Positions 44,301 through 55,932 of a stretch of 64,000 nucleotides of DNA are shown one piece after another. Origin of the DNA: Penium margaritaceum (Eukaryota > Streptophyta > Zygnematophyceae > Desmidiales > Peniaceae); contig SZWC01004683.1 of the NCBI GenBank assembly GCA_023375785.1, forward strand, positions 39,860 through 103,859. Reading direction: 5' to 3'. The position numbers were made by a program, and so were the translations under genes. Numbering within the stretch: the first letter of the stretch is position 1; every line of letters begins with the position of its first letter. Under the pieces are notes generated by a model. The model was not told where the DNA came from. It saw only the letters and a program-made list of their open reading frames with translations, and made no database searches.

Positions 44301-47300
44301 ATTGCCTGGCAATGCTATGCAATGCCTAGCAATGCCTGGCAATGCCGGGACAATGCCTATTGATGCCTATGCAATGCTCGGGCGAAGCCTGGAAATGCTA
44401 CGCAATGCCCGAGTTTGCCGGGGCAATGCCTTGCAATGCCTATGAAATGCCTAACAATGCTTGGCAATGCCTGGGCAATGCCTGGCAATGCCGGGCAATG
44501 CCTAGACAATGCCTGGAAATGCCTGGGCTATACCTGGAAATGCTTGGACAATGCCTGGAAAAGCATGGTAATGCATGGGCAATGCCTGGACTTTGCCTAG
44601 CAATGCCTGGACAATGCTTGACAATGCCTTGCGGTGCATGGGCAATGCCTGGCCATGCCTAGTAATGCCTGGACAATGCCTGGCAATGCCTACACAATGC
44701 CTGCTATGCCTGGGCAATGCCTGGCAATGCTAGGCAATGCCTGGCAATGCTAGGCAATGCCTGGCAATGCCTGGGCAATGCCTGGCAATGCGTGGCCAAT
44801 GCCTAGCAATGCCTGCCAATGCCTGGGCAATGCCTGGCAATGCCTGGGGAATGCCTGGCAATGCTTGGGGAATGCTTGGGCAATGCTTGGCAATGCCTGG
44901 CAATGCTTGGCAATGCTTGGCAATGCCTGGCAATGCTTGGACATTGCCTGGCAATGCTATGCAATGTCTGGCAATGCCTGGGCAATGCCTATCAATGCCT
45001 ATGCAATTCCTAGCAATGCCTGGCAATGCCTTGGCAATGCCTAGCAATGCCTGGCAATGTCTGGCGATGCCTTGACAATGCCTTCCAATGCCTGGGCTAT
45101 GCCTGGCAATGCCTGGACAATGCCTGGATAATACGTGGCAATGCCTGGGCAATGCGTGGCAATGCCCGGCCATGCTCAGGCAATGCCTGGTCAATGCGTG
45201 GCAATGCCAGGCAATGCCTGGGCAATGCCTGGCTATGGGTGGAAATGCCTGGACAATGCCTAGCAATGCCTGTATAATGCCTTGTAATGCCTGGGCAATG
45301 CCTGCAATGCCTGGGCAATGCTTGGCAATAGTAGGCAATGCCTGGCAATGCTTGGCAATGCCTGTGCAATGCCTGGAAATGCCTGGCAATGTGTGGGCAA
45401 TGCCTGGCAATGCCCGGAAATGCGTGGCAATGCCTGGCAATGCCTGGCAATGCTTGGGCAATGCCTAGCAATACGTGGCAATGCCTAGACAATGTCTGGC
45501 AATGCCTCGCAATGCTCGGGTAATGCCTAGTTATGCCTGGGCAATGTCTGGGAATGCATGGCAATGCCTGGCAACGCCTTGAAAATCCCTAGCAATGCCT
45601 GGACCATGCCTGGCAATGCCTGGGCCATGCTTGGCAATGCCCGACAATTCCTGGGTAATGCCTAGCAGTGCCTGTGTAATGCCTTGCAATGCTAGGCAAT
45701 GCTAGGCTATGCCTGGGCAATGCCTGGCAATGACTGGCAATACGTGAACAATGCCTGGCAATGCCTGGCAATTCCTAGGAAATGCCTTGCAATGCCTGGA
45801 CTATGCCTGGCAATGCCTGGACAATGCCTGGCAATGCCAGGGCAATGCTTGGCAATGCCTGGCAATGCCTCGACAATGCCTGGAAATGCCTGTGCAATGC
45901 CTGGCAATGCTAGGCAATGCCTAGGAAATTCCTGGTAATGCCTTGGCAATGCCTGGAAAATTCATGGCAATGTCTGGGCAATTCTTGGCAATGCCTTGCA
46001 ATTCCTAGGCAATGCCTGGCCATGCCTGGCAATGCCTGGACAATGCTTGCCAATGCCTAGACAATGCCTGCAATGCCTGGGAAATGCCTGGCAATGCTAG
46101 GCAATGCCTGGCAATGCCAGCACAATGCCTGGCAATGCCTAGCAATGCGTGGCAATGCTTGGATAATGCCTGGCAATGCCTGGACAATGCCTGGCAATGC
46201 TATGCAATTCCTTGCAATTCCTGGACAATGCCTGGCAATGCTAGGCAATGCCTGGACAATGCGTGGCAATGCCTGGCAATGCCTAGACAATGCCCGGCAA
46301 GCTTGGCAATGCCTGGGGAATGCCTGGGCAATGCCTAGCAATGCCTGGGCAATGCTTGAGCCATGCCTGGCAATACTAGGCAATGCCTGGCAATTCCTGG
46401 GAAATGCCTGGCAATGCCTGGCAATGCCTAGACAATGCCTAGCAATGCCTGGCAATTCTTGGACAATGCCTGGCAAGGCCTGGAATGCTTGGTAATTTCT
46501 AGGCAATGCCTGGAAATGCCTGGGCAATGCGTGGGAATGCCTGGCAATGCCTGGGTAATGCCTGGAAATGTCTCGCAATGTCTGGCAATGCTTGGCAATG
46601 CTTGGCAATGCCTTGGCAATGCCTTCTAACGCCTGGCAATGCCTAGGCAATGCGTGGAAATGCTAGGCAATGCCTGGGCAATGCCTGGGAATTCTTGGCA
46701 AAGAGAGGGCAATGCCTGGCTATGCCTGGCAATGCTTGGACAATGCCCAGCAATGCCTGAGCAATGTCTGGCAATGCCTGGCAATTCCTGGGCAATGCGT
46801 GGCAATACTTGGCAATGCCTAACAATGCCTGGGCAGTGCCTGGCAATTCTTGGCAATGCCTGGCAATGCGTGGACATTGCCTGGCAATGCTATGCAATGT
46901 CTGGAAATGCCTATCAATGCCTATGCAATGCCTAGCAATGCCTTGCAATGCCTCGGCAATGCCTGGCAATGCCTGGCAATGTCTGGCAATGCCTTGACAA
47001 TGCCCGCCAATGCCTAAGCTATGCCTGGCAATGCCTTGACACTGCCCGGGCAATACGTGGCAATGCCTGGGCAATGCGTGGACAATGCTTGGTCATGCTC
47101 ACGCAATGCCTGGTCAATGCTTGGCAATGCCAGGCAATGCCTGGCTATGCGTGGCAATGCCTGGACAATGCCTGGCAATGCTTGGCAATGACTGGCAATG
47201 CCTGCATAATGCCTTGTAATGCTTGGGCAATGCCTGCAATGCCTGGGCAATGCTTGGAAATGCTAGGCAGTGCCTGGCAATGCCTGTGCAATGCCTGGAA

Positions 47301-49907
47301 ATGCCTGGCAATGTCTGGGTGATGCCTGGCAATGCCCGGCAATGCGTGGCAATGCCTGACAATGCTTGGCAATGCTTCGGTAATGCCTGGCAATATGTGG
47401 CAATGCCTAGACAATGCCTGGCAATGCCTCGCAATGCTCAGGTAATGCCTAGCAATGCCTGGGCAATGCCTGGTTATGCCTGGCAATGCCTGACAACGCC
47501 TTGACAATGCCTAGCAATGCCTTGGCCATGCATGGCAACGCCTGGCAATTCCTGGGCAATGCCTAGCAGTGCCTGGGTTATCCCTTGCAATGCTAGGCAA
47601 TGATTGGCAATACGTGGACAGTGCCTGGCAATGCCTGGAAATGCTTAGGAAATGCCTGGAAATGCCTGGTAATGCTTGGACAGTGCCTGGCAATGCCAGG
47701 GCAATGCTTGGCAATGCCTGGCAATGCATCGGCAATGCCCAGCAATGCCTGGAAAATGCCTTGCAATGCTAGGCAATGCCTGAGAAATGCCTGGTAATGC
47801 CTGGGCAATGCCTGGACAATGCCTAGCAATATCTGGGCAATGCTTGGCAATGCCTTGCAATGCCTGGACAATGCCTGGCCATGCCTAGCAATTCCCAGAC
47901 CTGCCTGCCAATGCCTAGACAATGCTTGCAATGCCTGGGCAATGCCTGGCAATGCTAGGCAATGCCTGCGCAATGCCTTGCAATGCCTAGTAATGCTTGG
48001 CAATGCCTGGGTGATGCCTGGCAATGCCTGGGTGATGCTTGGCAATGCTATGCAATTCCTGGCAATACCTGGACAATGCATGGCAATGCTAGGCAATGCC
48101 TGGAAAATGCCTGGCAATGCTTGGACAATGCCTGAAAATGCCTAGACAATGCCCGGCAAGCTTGGCAATGCCTGGGCAATGCCTGGACAATGCCTAGCAA
48201 TGCCTGGGCAATGCCTAGCAATGCTAGGCAATGCCTGAGCAATGCCTGGCAATACTAGGCAATGCCTGGCAATTCCTGGGCAATGCCTGGCAATGCCTGG
48301 ACAATGCCTAGCAATGCCTGGCAATGCTTGGACAATGCCTGGCAAGGCCTGGCAATGCATTGACAATGCTTGGTAATTCCTAGGCAATGCTTCGGAATGC
48401 CTGGGCAATGCGTGGGAATGCCTGGCAATGCCTGGATAATGCCTGGCAATGCATGGACAATGCCTTGCAATGCTAGACAATGCCTGGGCAATGCCTGGCA
48501 ATGTCTGGCACTGCCTGGACAATGATTGGCAATGCTAGGCAATGCCTGGCAATGCCTAGGCAATGCTTGGACAATGCCTTGCAATGCCTGGCACTGCCTG
48601 GGCAATGCCTGACAATGCCTGGCAACGCCTGGGCAATGCCTAGCAATACTTGGCAATGCCTGGGCAATGCCTGGTAATGCCTAGACCATGCCTAGAAACA
48701 CTTGGACAATGCCTGGCAATGCCTGGAAATGCTAGGCCTGGCAATGCCCGGGCAATGCCTGGCAATGCCTGGGCAATGCTTGGAAATTCTTGGCCGTGTC
48801 TGGGCAATGCCTGGCAATGCTTGACAATGCTTGGCAATGCCTGGACAACGACTGGCAATTCCTGACAATGCCTCGCAATGCCTGGCAATGCCTGGAAAAT
48901 GCCTGGCAATTCCTGGGCAATGCTTGGCAATGCCTGGACAATGCCTGGCAATGCCTAGCAATGCCTGGACAATGCTTGGTAATGCCTGGGCAATGCCTGG
49001 CTATGCCTGGAGAATGCCTTGGCAATGCCTGGAAATGCCTAGCAATGTGTGGGCAATGCCTGGCAATGCCTGGGCAATGCCTCACAATGCGTAACAATGC
49101 GTGGCGCTGCGTGGCAATGCGTGGGAAATCCTCGGCAATGCCTGACAAGGCCTGGCAATGCTAGGCAATGCCTGGCAACGCCTGGACAATGCCTAGCAAC
49201 GCCTGGGCAATGCCTAGCAATGCCTATGCAATGCCTAGCAATGTCTAGGAAATGCCTGGCAATCCTTGGGCTATGCGTGGCAATGCCTAGGCAATGCCTG
49301 GAAATGCCTGGTAATGCCTGGGCAATGCCTGAGCAATGCCTAGCAATGCCTGGGAAATGCATGGACAATGCCTGGCAATGTCTGGAAAACGCCTGGCACT
49401 GCCTGGGCAATGCCTAGCAATGACTGGGCAATGCCTGGAAATGCCTGGGCAATGCTTGGCAATGCTTGGCAATGCATGGGTGATGCCTGGCAATGCTTGG
49501 AAATGCCTGGGCAATGCGTGGCAATGCTAGGCAATGCCTGGCAATGCTTGACGATGCCTGGAAATGCCTGGGCAATGCCTCGCAATGCCTGGCAATGCCT
49601 GGACAATGCCTGGAAATGTTTGGACAATGCTTGGTAATGCTATGCAATGCCTGGCGATGCTTGGGCAATGCCTGAAAATGCCTGGGCAATGCTTGGCAAT
49701 GCCTGGCAGTGCGTGGGCAATGCCTGGCAATACCTGATAATGACTGGCAATGCCTGGCAATGCTTGGGCAATGCCTGGCAAAGCATTGGCAATGCCTGGC
49801 AATGCTAGGCAATGCCTGGAAATTCCTGAGCAATGCCTGGCAATGCCTACACAATGCCTAGCAATGCCTGGCAATGCGTGGGCAATGCCTGGCAATGCAG
49901 GAAACTG
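32400..49907 (+). repeat. 10-bp satellite, block E, with higher-order repeats
   Basis: About 17.5 kb of unbroken CAATGCCTGG/GCAATGCCTGG units. Rare variants recur at fixed long distances, showing higher-order repeats. GCTCGG/GCTCGA-containing segments at 33051, 34363 and 35808 are spaced 1312 and 1445 bp. CTAGACTATG at 39771 and 40971 is spaced 1200 bp. GGCAAGCTTGGCAATGCC near 46290 and 48151, and a GGTCAATGC segment near 45190 and 47113, are spaced about 1.9 kb. All reading frames across it are open because the unit lacks stops. No genes. Confidence 0.96.
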
Positions 49908-50085
49908 CCTATGTCCTTCCCCCCTCCTCCGATGCAAGATCAAACGGTACTTATGGGAAGATCTCGTCATCAGTATGCTACGCTCCAGATTTCAGCTCAA
50001 TCCAACGGCTGTATTGGAAGCCAAGGCCAAGAAAAGAAAGTGGCATACCTTCTGCTACAACTGGCAACCAAAAGTAGCATAGTTT
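49908..50085. other. Unique junction between the two satellites
   Basis: About 180 bp match neither satellite (start GAAACTGCCTATGTCC, includes ATCCAACGGCTG). An open frame runs on from the satellite on the plus strand (ends near 50082; KAKKRKWHTFCYNWQPKVA), but its N-terminus is satellite peptide and no family is recognised. It may be a remnant of a transposon end or of the original single-copy DNA between the arrays. Confidence 0.5.
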
Positions 50086-53000
50086 ATGTCTAACTGCTGC
50101 TCATGGTCAGTAACATATTCCTACTTTGGTTGGTCATTGTGCATGGTAGCCACACGGTGCCACTACTTAAAAGGGCTTTGTACTTTCTACTCAATAACAA
50201 TTATTTGCAAACCTTTGTTTCCCCCTCTCACCATTTGTGAACCGTATTATGAGTTGTCAAAGTTGACCACGCATAGTGAAATTCATTGGCCAGGGTTAGT
50301 GACATATGCCAACTGAGGTTGGTCATTGTGCATGGTAGCCACACCCTGCCAGTACTAATTGAAGGTCTTTGTACTTGTTAGTCTATAACTAGTATTCCCC
50401 AACCATTGTTTCCCCCTCGGACCATTTGTGACTCGTATTATGGGTTGTCAACATTCACCACACATAGTGAGATTCTTAGGTCATTGGCAGTGACATATGC
50501 CTACTTTGGTTGGTCATTGTGCGTGGTAGCCACATCGTGCCACTACTTATTAAAGGTATTTGCACTTGCTAATCAATAACTAGTATTTACAAACCATTGT
50601 CTTCCCCTTTGACCATTTGTGACTCGTATTATGAGTTGTCAACGTTGACCACACATAGTGAAATTCTTTGGTCATGGTCAGTGACATATGCTGACTTTGG
50701 TTGGTCATTGTGCATGGTAGCCACACCGTCCCACTACTTATTGAAGTTCTTTGTACTTGCTGGACCATAACCATTATTCCCAAACCATTGCTTCCCATCT
50801 GGCCATTTGTGACTCGTGTTAGGAGTTGTCAACGTTGACCACACATAGTGAAATTCTCTGCTCATGGTCAGTGACATATGCCTACTTTGGTTGGTCATTG
50901 TGCATGGTAGCCACACCGTGCCACTGCTTATTGAAGCTCTTTGTAATTGCTAGTCAACAACTAGTATTCCCAAACCATTGTTACCCCCTCTGACCATTTG
51001 TGACTTGTATTATGAGTTGTCAACGTCGACCACACATAGTGAAATTCTTTTGTCATGGTCAGTGACATATGCCTACTTTGGTTGGTCATTGTGTATGGTA
51101 GCCACACCGTGCCACTACTTATTGAAAGGCCTTTGTACTATCTAGTTGATGACTAGTATTCCAAAACCATTGTTTCCCCCTCTTAACATTTGTGACTCAT
51201 ATTATGAGTTGTCAACGTTGACCACACATGGTGAAATTCTTTGGTCATGGTCAGTGACATATGCCTACCTCAATTGGTCTTTATGGATGGTAGCCACACC
51301 GTGCCAGTACTTATTAAAGGTTCTTGTACTTGCTAGTTTATTAACTATTGGTCCCAAATCATTGTTTCTCCCTCTCACCATTTGTGACTCGTATTATAAG
51401 TTGTCAACGTTGACCACACATAGTGAAATGTTTTGGTCATGGTCAGTGACATGTGCCTACTTTTGTTGGTCATTGTGCATGGTAGCAGCACCGTGCCACT
51501 ATTTTTTGAAGGAATTTGTACTTGCTAGTCGATAACTAGAATTAACAGACCATTGTTTCCTCCGCTGACCATTTGTGACTCATATTTTGAGTTGTCAACG
51601 TTGACCACACATAGTGAAATTCTTTGGTCATGGTCAGTGACATATCCCTACTTTGGTTGGTCATTGTGCATGGTAGCCACACTGTGCCACTACTAATTAA
51701 AGGTGTTTGTACTTGCTAGTCAATAACCAGTATTCCCGTACCATTGTTTCCCCCTCTGACCATTCGCGACTCGTATCATGAGTTGTCAACGTTGACCACA
51801 CATACTGAAATACTTTGGCCGTGGTCAGTGACACATGCCTATTTGGTTGGTCAGAGTGCAGAGTAGCCACACCGTGCCACCACCTATTACAGCGTTTTGT
51901 GCTGACCATTTTTGACCCGTATTAGGAGTCATTAATGTTAACTACACATAGTGAAATTCTGTAGTCATGGTCAGTGGCACATGCCTACTTTGGTTGGTAA
52001 TTGTGCATGGTAGCCACAACGTGCCACTGCTTATTCAAGGTCTTTGTACTTGCTAGTCGATAACTAGTATTCCAAAACCATTGTTTTCCCCTCTGATCAT
52101 TTGTGACCCATATGATGAGTTGTCAACGTTGAGCACACAGTGAAATTCGTTGGTCATGGTCAGTGACATATGTCTACTTTAGTTGGTCATTGTGCATGGT
52201 AGCTACACCATGCCAGTACTAATTGAAGGTCTTTATACTTGTTAGTCTATAACTAGTATCCCCAAACCAATTTTTCCCCCTCAGACCATTTGTGACTCGT
52301 ATTATGGGTTGTCAACGTTCACCACACATAGTGAAATTCTTAGGTCATGGGTAGTGACATATGCCTACTTTGGTTGGTAATTGTGCATGGTAGCCACATC
52401 GTGCCACTACGTATTGAAGGTATTTGTACTTGCTAGTTGATAAGTAGTATTCCCAAACCATTGTCTGCCCCTTTGACCATTTGTGACTCGTATTATGAGT
52501 TGTCAAGGTCTACCACACATAGTGAAATTCTTTGGTCATGATCAGTGACATATGCTGACTTTGGTTGGTCATTGTGCATGGTAGCCACACCTTCCCACTA
52601 CTTATTGAAGGTCTTTGTACTTGCTAGTTGATAACTATTATAGCCAAACCATTGTTTCCCCCTATGACCATTTGTGAATCGTATTAGGAGTTGTCGACGT
52701 TGACCATACATAGTGAAATTCTCTGCTCATGGTCAGTGATATATGCCTACTTTTGTTGGTCATTGTGCATAGTAGCCACACCGTCCCACTGCGTATTGAA
52801 GCTCTTTGTACTTGCTAGTCAATAACTAGTATTTCCAAACCATTGTCTCCCCCTGTGACCATTTGTTACTTGTGTTATGAGTTGTCAACGTCAACCACAC
52901 AGTGAAATTCTTTGGTCATGGTCAGTGACATATGCCTAGTTTGGTTGGTCATTGTGTATGGTAGCCACACCGTGCTACTACTTATTAAAGGTCTTTGTAC

Positions 53001-54403
53001 TTGCTAGTCAATGACTAGTATTCCGAAACCATTGTTTTCCCCTCTGACCATTTGTTACTCATATTTTGAGCTGTCAACGTTGACCACACATGGTGAAATT
53101 CTTTGGTCATGATCAGTGACATATCCCCACTTTGGTTGGTCATTGTGCATGGTATCCACACCGTGCAACTACTAATTAAAGGTGTTTGTACTTGCTAGTC
53201 AATAACTAGTATTCCCATACCATTGTTTCCCCCTCTGACCATTCGTGATTCGTATCATGAGTTATCAACGTTGACCACACATACTGAAATTCTTCGGCCG
53301 TGGTCAGTGACACATGCCTATTTGGTTGGTCGTTGTGCAGAGTAGCCACACTCTGCCACCACTTATTACAGAGTTTTGTGCTTGCTAGTCAATAACTAGT
53401 ATTTGCAAACCATTGTTTCCCCCTCCGACCATTTGTGACTCATATTATGAGCTGTCAACGTTGACCACACATAGTGAAATTCTTTGGTCATGGTCAGTGA
53501 CATATGCCTACTTTGGTTGGTCATTGTGCATGGTAGCCACACCGTACCACTAGCAAGTAGAAAGACCTTCAATAAGTAGTGGCACGGTATGGTTACCATG
53601 CACAATGGCAAACCAAAGTAGGCATATGTCTCTAACCATGACCAAAGAATTTCACTTTTTGTGGTCAGCGTTGACAGCTCATAATACGAGTCACAAATGG
53701 TCGAGGGGGAAACAATGGTTTGGGAATATTTTTTATTGACTAGAAAGTACAAAAAGCTGTAATAAGTAGTGGCATGGTGTGGCTACCATGCACAACTACC
53801 AACCAAATGGGCACGTGTCACTGACCACGAATGAAGAATTTCAGTATGAGTGGTCAACGTTGACAACTCATAATACAAGTCACGAATGGTCAGAGGGGGA
53901 AACAATGGTCTGGGAATACTAGTTATCAACTAACAAGTAAAACGACCATTTGTGACCCGTATTAGGAGTCGTCAATATTGACCACGCAAAGTGAAATTTT
54001 CTGGTCATGGTCAGTGACACATGCCTCCTTTGGTTGGTCATTGGGTATGGTAGCCACACCGTGCCACTGCTTATTAAAGGTCGTTGTACTTGCTAGTCAA
54101 TAACTATTATTCCAAAACCATTTTTCCCCCTCTGACCATTTGTGACTCGTATTATGAATTTTTCAACGTTGACCACATATAGTGAAATAATTTGGTCATG
54201 GTCAGTGACATATGCCTACCTTGGTTGGTCATTGTGCATGGTAGCCATACCGTGCCACTACTTATTGAAGGTCTTTGTACTTGCTAGTGAATGACTAGTA
54301 TTTCAATCCCAATGTTTCCCCCTCTGACCATTTGTGGCTCATTTTATGAGTTGTCAACGTTGACCACACATGGTAAGATTCTTTGGACATGATCAGTAAC
54401 ATA
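50086..54403 (+). repeat. 190-bp satellite array, left part (~23 monomers)
   Basis: Monomers of about 189-193 bp contain landmarks TGGTCATTGTGCATGGTAG, CATTGTTTCCCCCTCTGACC and GTTGTCAACGTTGACCAC. For example, the GGTCAGTGAC-type landmark recurs at 50105, 50294, 50487, 50675 and 50866. Each typical monomer carries a perfect 12-bp palindrome GTCAACGTTGAC and an inverted pair CTAGT...ACTAG around five bases. Some monomers are shortened (near 51900 and 53360). Monomer subtypes recur in the same order 1864 bp apart (50321/52185 and 50441/52305), a higher-order repeat of about ten monomers. Not related to the 10-bp satellite. Confidence 0.95.
53551..53942 (-). repeat. Inverted two-monomer block in the 190-bp satellite
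   Basis: From 53551 the sequence reads as the reverse complement of the monomer (for example CGAGTCACAAATGGTC, then GGGGGAAACAATGGT) for about two monomers. It returns to the forward orientation at about 53943 (GACCATTTGTGACCCG). Both junctions fall inside monomers. Confidence 0.9.
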
Positions 54404-54425
54404 CCCCCCTGATCTTTAATTTCGA
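54404..54425 (+). repeat. Left terminal inverted repeat of the pogo-like transposon
   Basis: Begins with six C after the TA duplicate. Pairs with 57194-57215 with two mismatches. Confidence 0.92.
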
Positions 54426-54774
54426 TTTTAAATATTTATGGAGTGGTTGAAATAGGATACGATATTTCATCCAACGAATTTGACGGACCACATAAATAAT
54501 TTTTTTTTAATTTTTGTCGATTTTAAAGTGCCAAAACGACCGCATGCTTTTTTGGGTTCCTGGGTTGGCTGATGACACTAATTTACTTATCCACGTGATA
54601 GCTCTGCCGGATTCTACGTTTTTATGGTCTTTGCTCGACTTCTCCTCCGCGTCATATAAGGCAAGGCAGAACATGCTCCTTAGTGTACTGCGCGGGTGCT
54701 CAGTCATGCGTTTTGTCCTTTTTCGAGGGGAACGAGTCAAGCAAAAAAATCACAACAACTGATCAGTAAATGAA

Positions 54775-55932
54775 TCAAGCTACAACCTCATCCTCTTCTT
54801 CCACTCCCTCATCATCAAACATGACATGTCCATAAAGGCCATTGGCATGGCGTTGGTAATCAGCCTGGAAAACCTTGGCAAAACCAGCCTTAGTCCATGC
54901 ATGGCGTATGATGTCATGGTTCGAATTGATGTACTGCCATGCCATCATGAACCATTTGCACGCCTGCTCTTTCACCACTTTCATGCCGAGATTCAATGTG
55001 GTTCCCTCCTTGGCCTTGTCTCCTGCCCACATCGCAAAATGGTCTTCGATCGTCCGCTTCAGTGGATTGATGATGCCGATGTCCGCTGGCTGAGCTTTGG
55101 GAGTGCAGCCAGCGGGGATGTAGACTGGGTGCATGTAGGGGTATTTGGTTGACAGCCAACCACGGAAGGTGGAGCTGCACTGAGGGCGCCATGCATCCAG
55201 CACAAGGAGCATGTGGACAGCGCCTTCCTGGAAACCGTACGCCTTGCACTTCGCCGCGTAGTAGGGCTGCACGACGCCACGCACCCATTGCATCGTCGTC
55301 TCCCCATTCGCCCAGTGGTTCTGCGTGAAAGTCAGCTGCCAACCAGCATCAAGAAGCTCACGTGCATGCAGGCCAGTGGGCAAGCAGCGCTTAGACTTCC
55401 CTGCAAAAACCAGCTGCATGGGCAAGAAGTCGCCGGCGGCATAGGTGGTGACGAGGACAGTGATTGACCGCTTGTCCTCTAATCCCAGGATGGAGACGTC
55501 GTGGGTCCCCTTCGGAGCGTACGTGTGGTTCGCTGCTGGCACGAGCTGGATCGCGGTATGGTCAGCGTTCAGCACAAAAGCGGGTATATTTTTGTGCTGG
55601 CTCGCTAAGGCGGCAGCACGCAGGAGAAAATTCTCCACTTTCGTCTGCCAGTCCTCGGGCACTTTCTGAGCTGCTGTAGTGCCTGCCCGCCATGTCCATC
55701 CCATGTGCTCCCGCACAAACTTCCGTACCCACGAGCGAACGAAAGCGCGGTCTCCCAGGGCTGCGAGGTCATCCGGTGCGTGCGCCGCGATGATCCGACG
55801 GATGTCGTGCCGGATGTTCTTGCTGTTCAACGGCGTTCCAGCATCACGGGCCTTGTTGAGAGATGCTTTTATGGCGACGAAGATCTCAGGCCGTGAAGAC
55901 AAGAAAGCTGTCTTTCCCCTGTGGCCGTGGAT
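54775..55932 (-). CDS. pogo-like transposase, catalytic half (DDE_1)
   Basis: Open from just after a TGA at 55935-55933 to the stop at 54775. Counting from SSRPEIFVAIK (codon at 55902, a TTG, so not a true start), the N-terminal ~80 residues form a helical CENP-B/HTH-like region with REHMGWTWR, then AAQKVPEDW, as in pogo/Tigger-type transposases. The DDE triad is visible: D114 in VLNADHTAIQLV, D236 in MLLVLDAWRP, and D274 in GCTPKAQPADIGIINPLK (spacing 37). This is the nuclease that cuts and rejoins transposon ends at TA. It is in the same frame as the upstream half (55933-57030), so the two make one gene split by a single in-frame TGA; no ATG suits independent translation at the split. An intron across the TGA or stop read-through is possible, but a nonsense mutation is simplest. 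Confidence 0.88.
   Translation of the reverse strand: MHGHRGKTAFLSSRPEIFVAIKASLNKARDAGTPLNSKNIRHDIRRIIAAHAPDDLAALGDRAFVRSWVRKFVREHMGWTWRAGTTAAQKVPEDWQTKVENFLLRAAALASQHKNIPAFVLNADHTAIQLVPAANHTYAPKGTHDVSILGLEDKRSITVLVTTYAAGDFLPMQLVFAGKSKRCLPTGLHARELLDAGWQLTFTQNHWANGETTMQWVRGVVQPYYAAKCKAYGFQEGAVHMLLVLDAWRPQCSSTFRGWLSTKYPYMHPVYIPAGCTPKAQPADIGIINPLKRTIEDHFAMWAGDKAKEGTTLNLGMKVVKEQACKWFMMAWQYINSNHDIIRHAWTKAGFAKVFQADYQRHANGLYGHVMFDDEGVEEEDEVVA

Noticed and set aside
14158-49907. Hundreds of open frames (up to ~290 codons, both strands) with MPGNAW/CLAMPG or PGIARHCQAL repeats
   Set aside because: They follow directly from the stop-free 10-bp unit; overlapping frames on both strands carry the same cyclic peptide, with no domain, no gene context and no codon bias.
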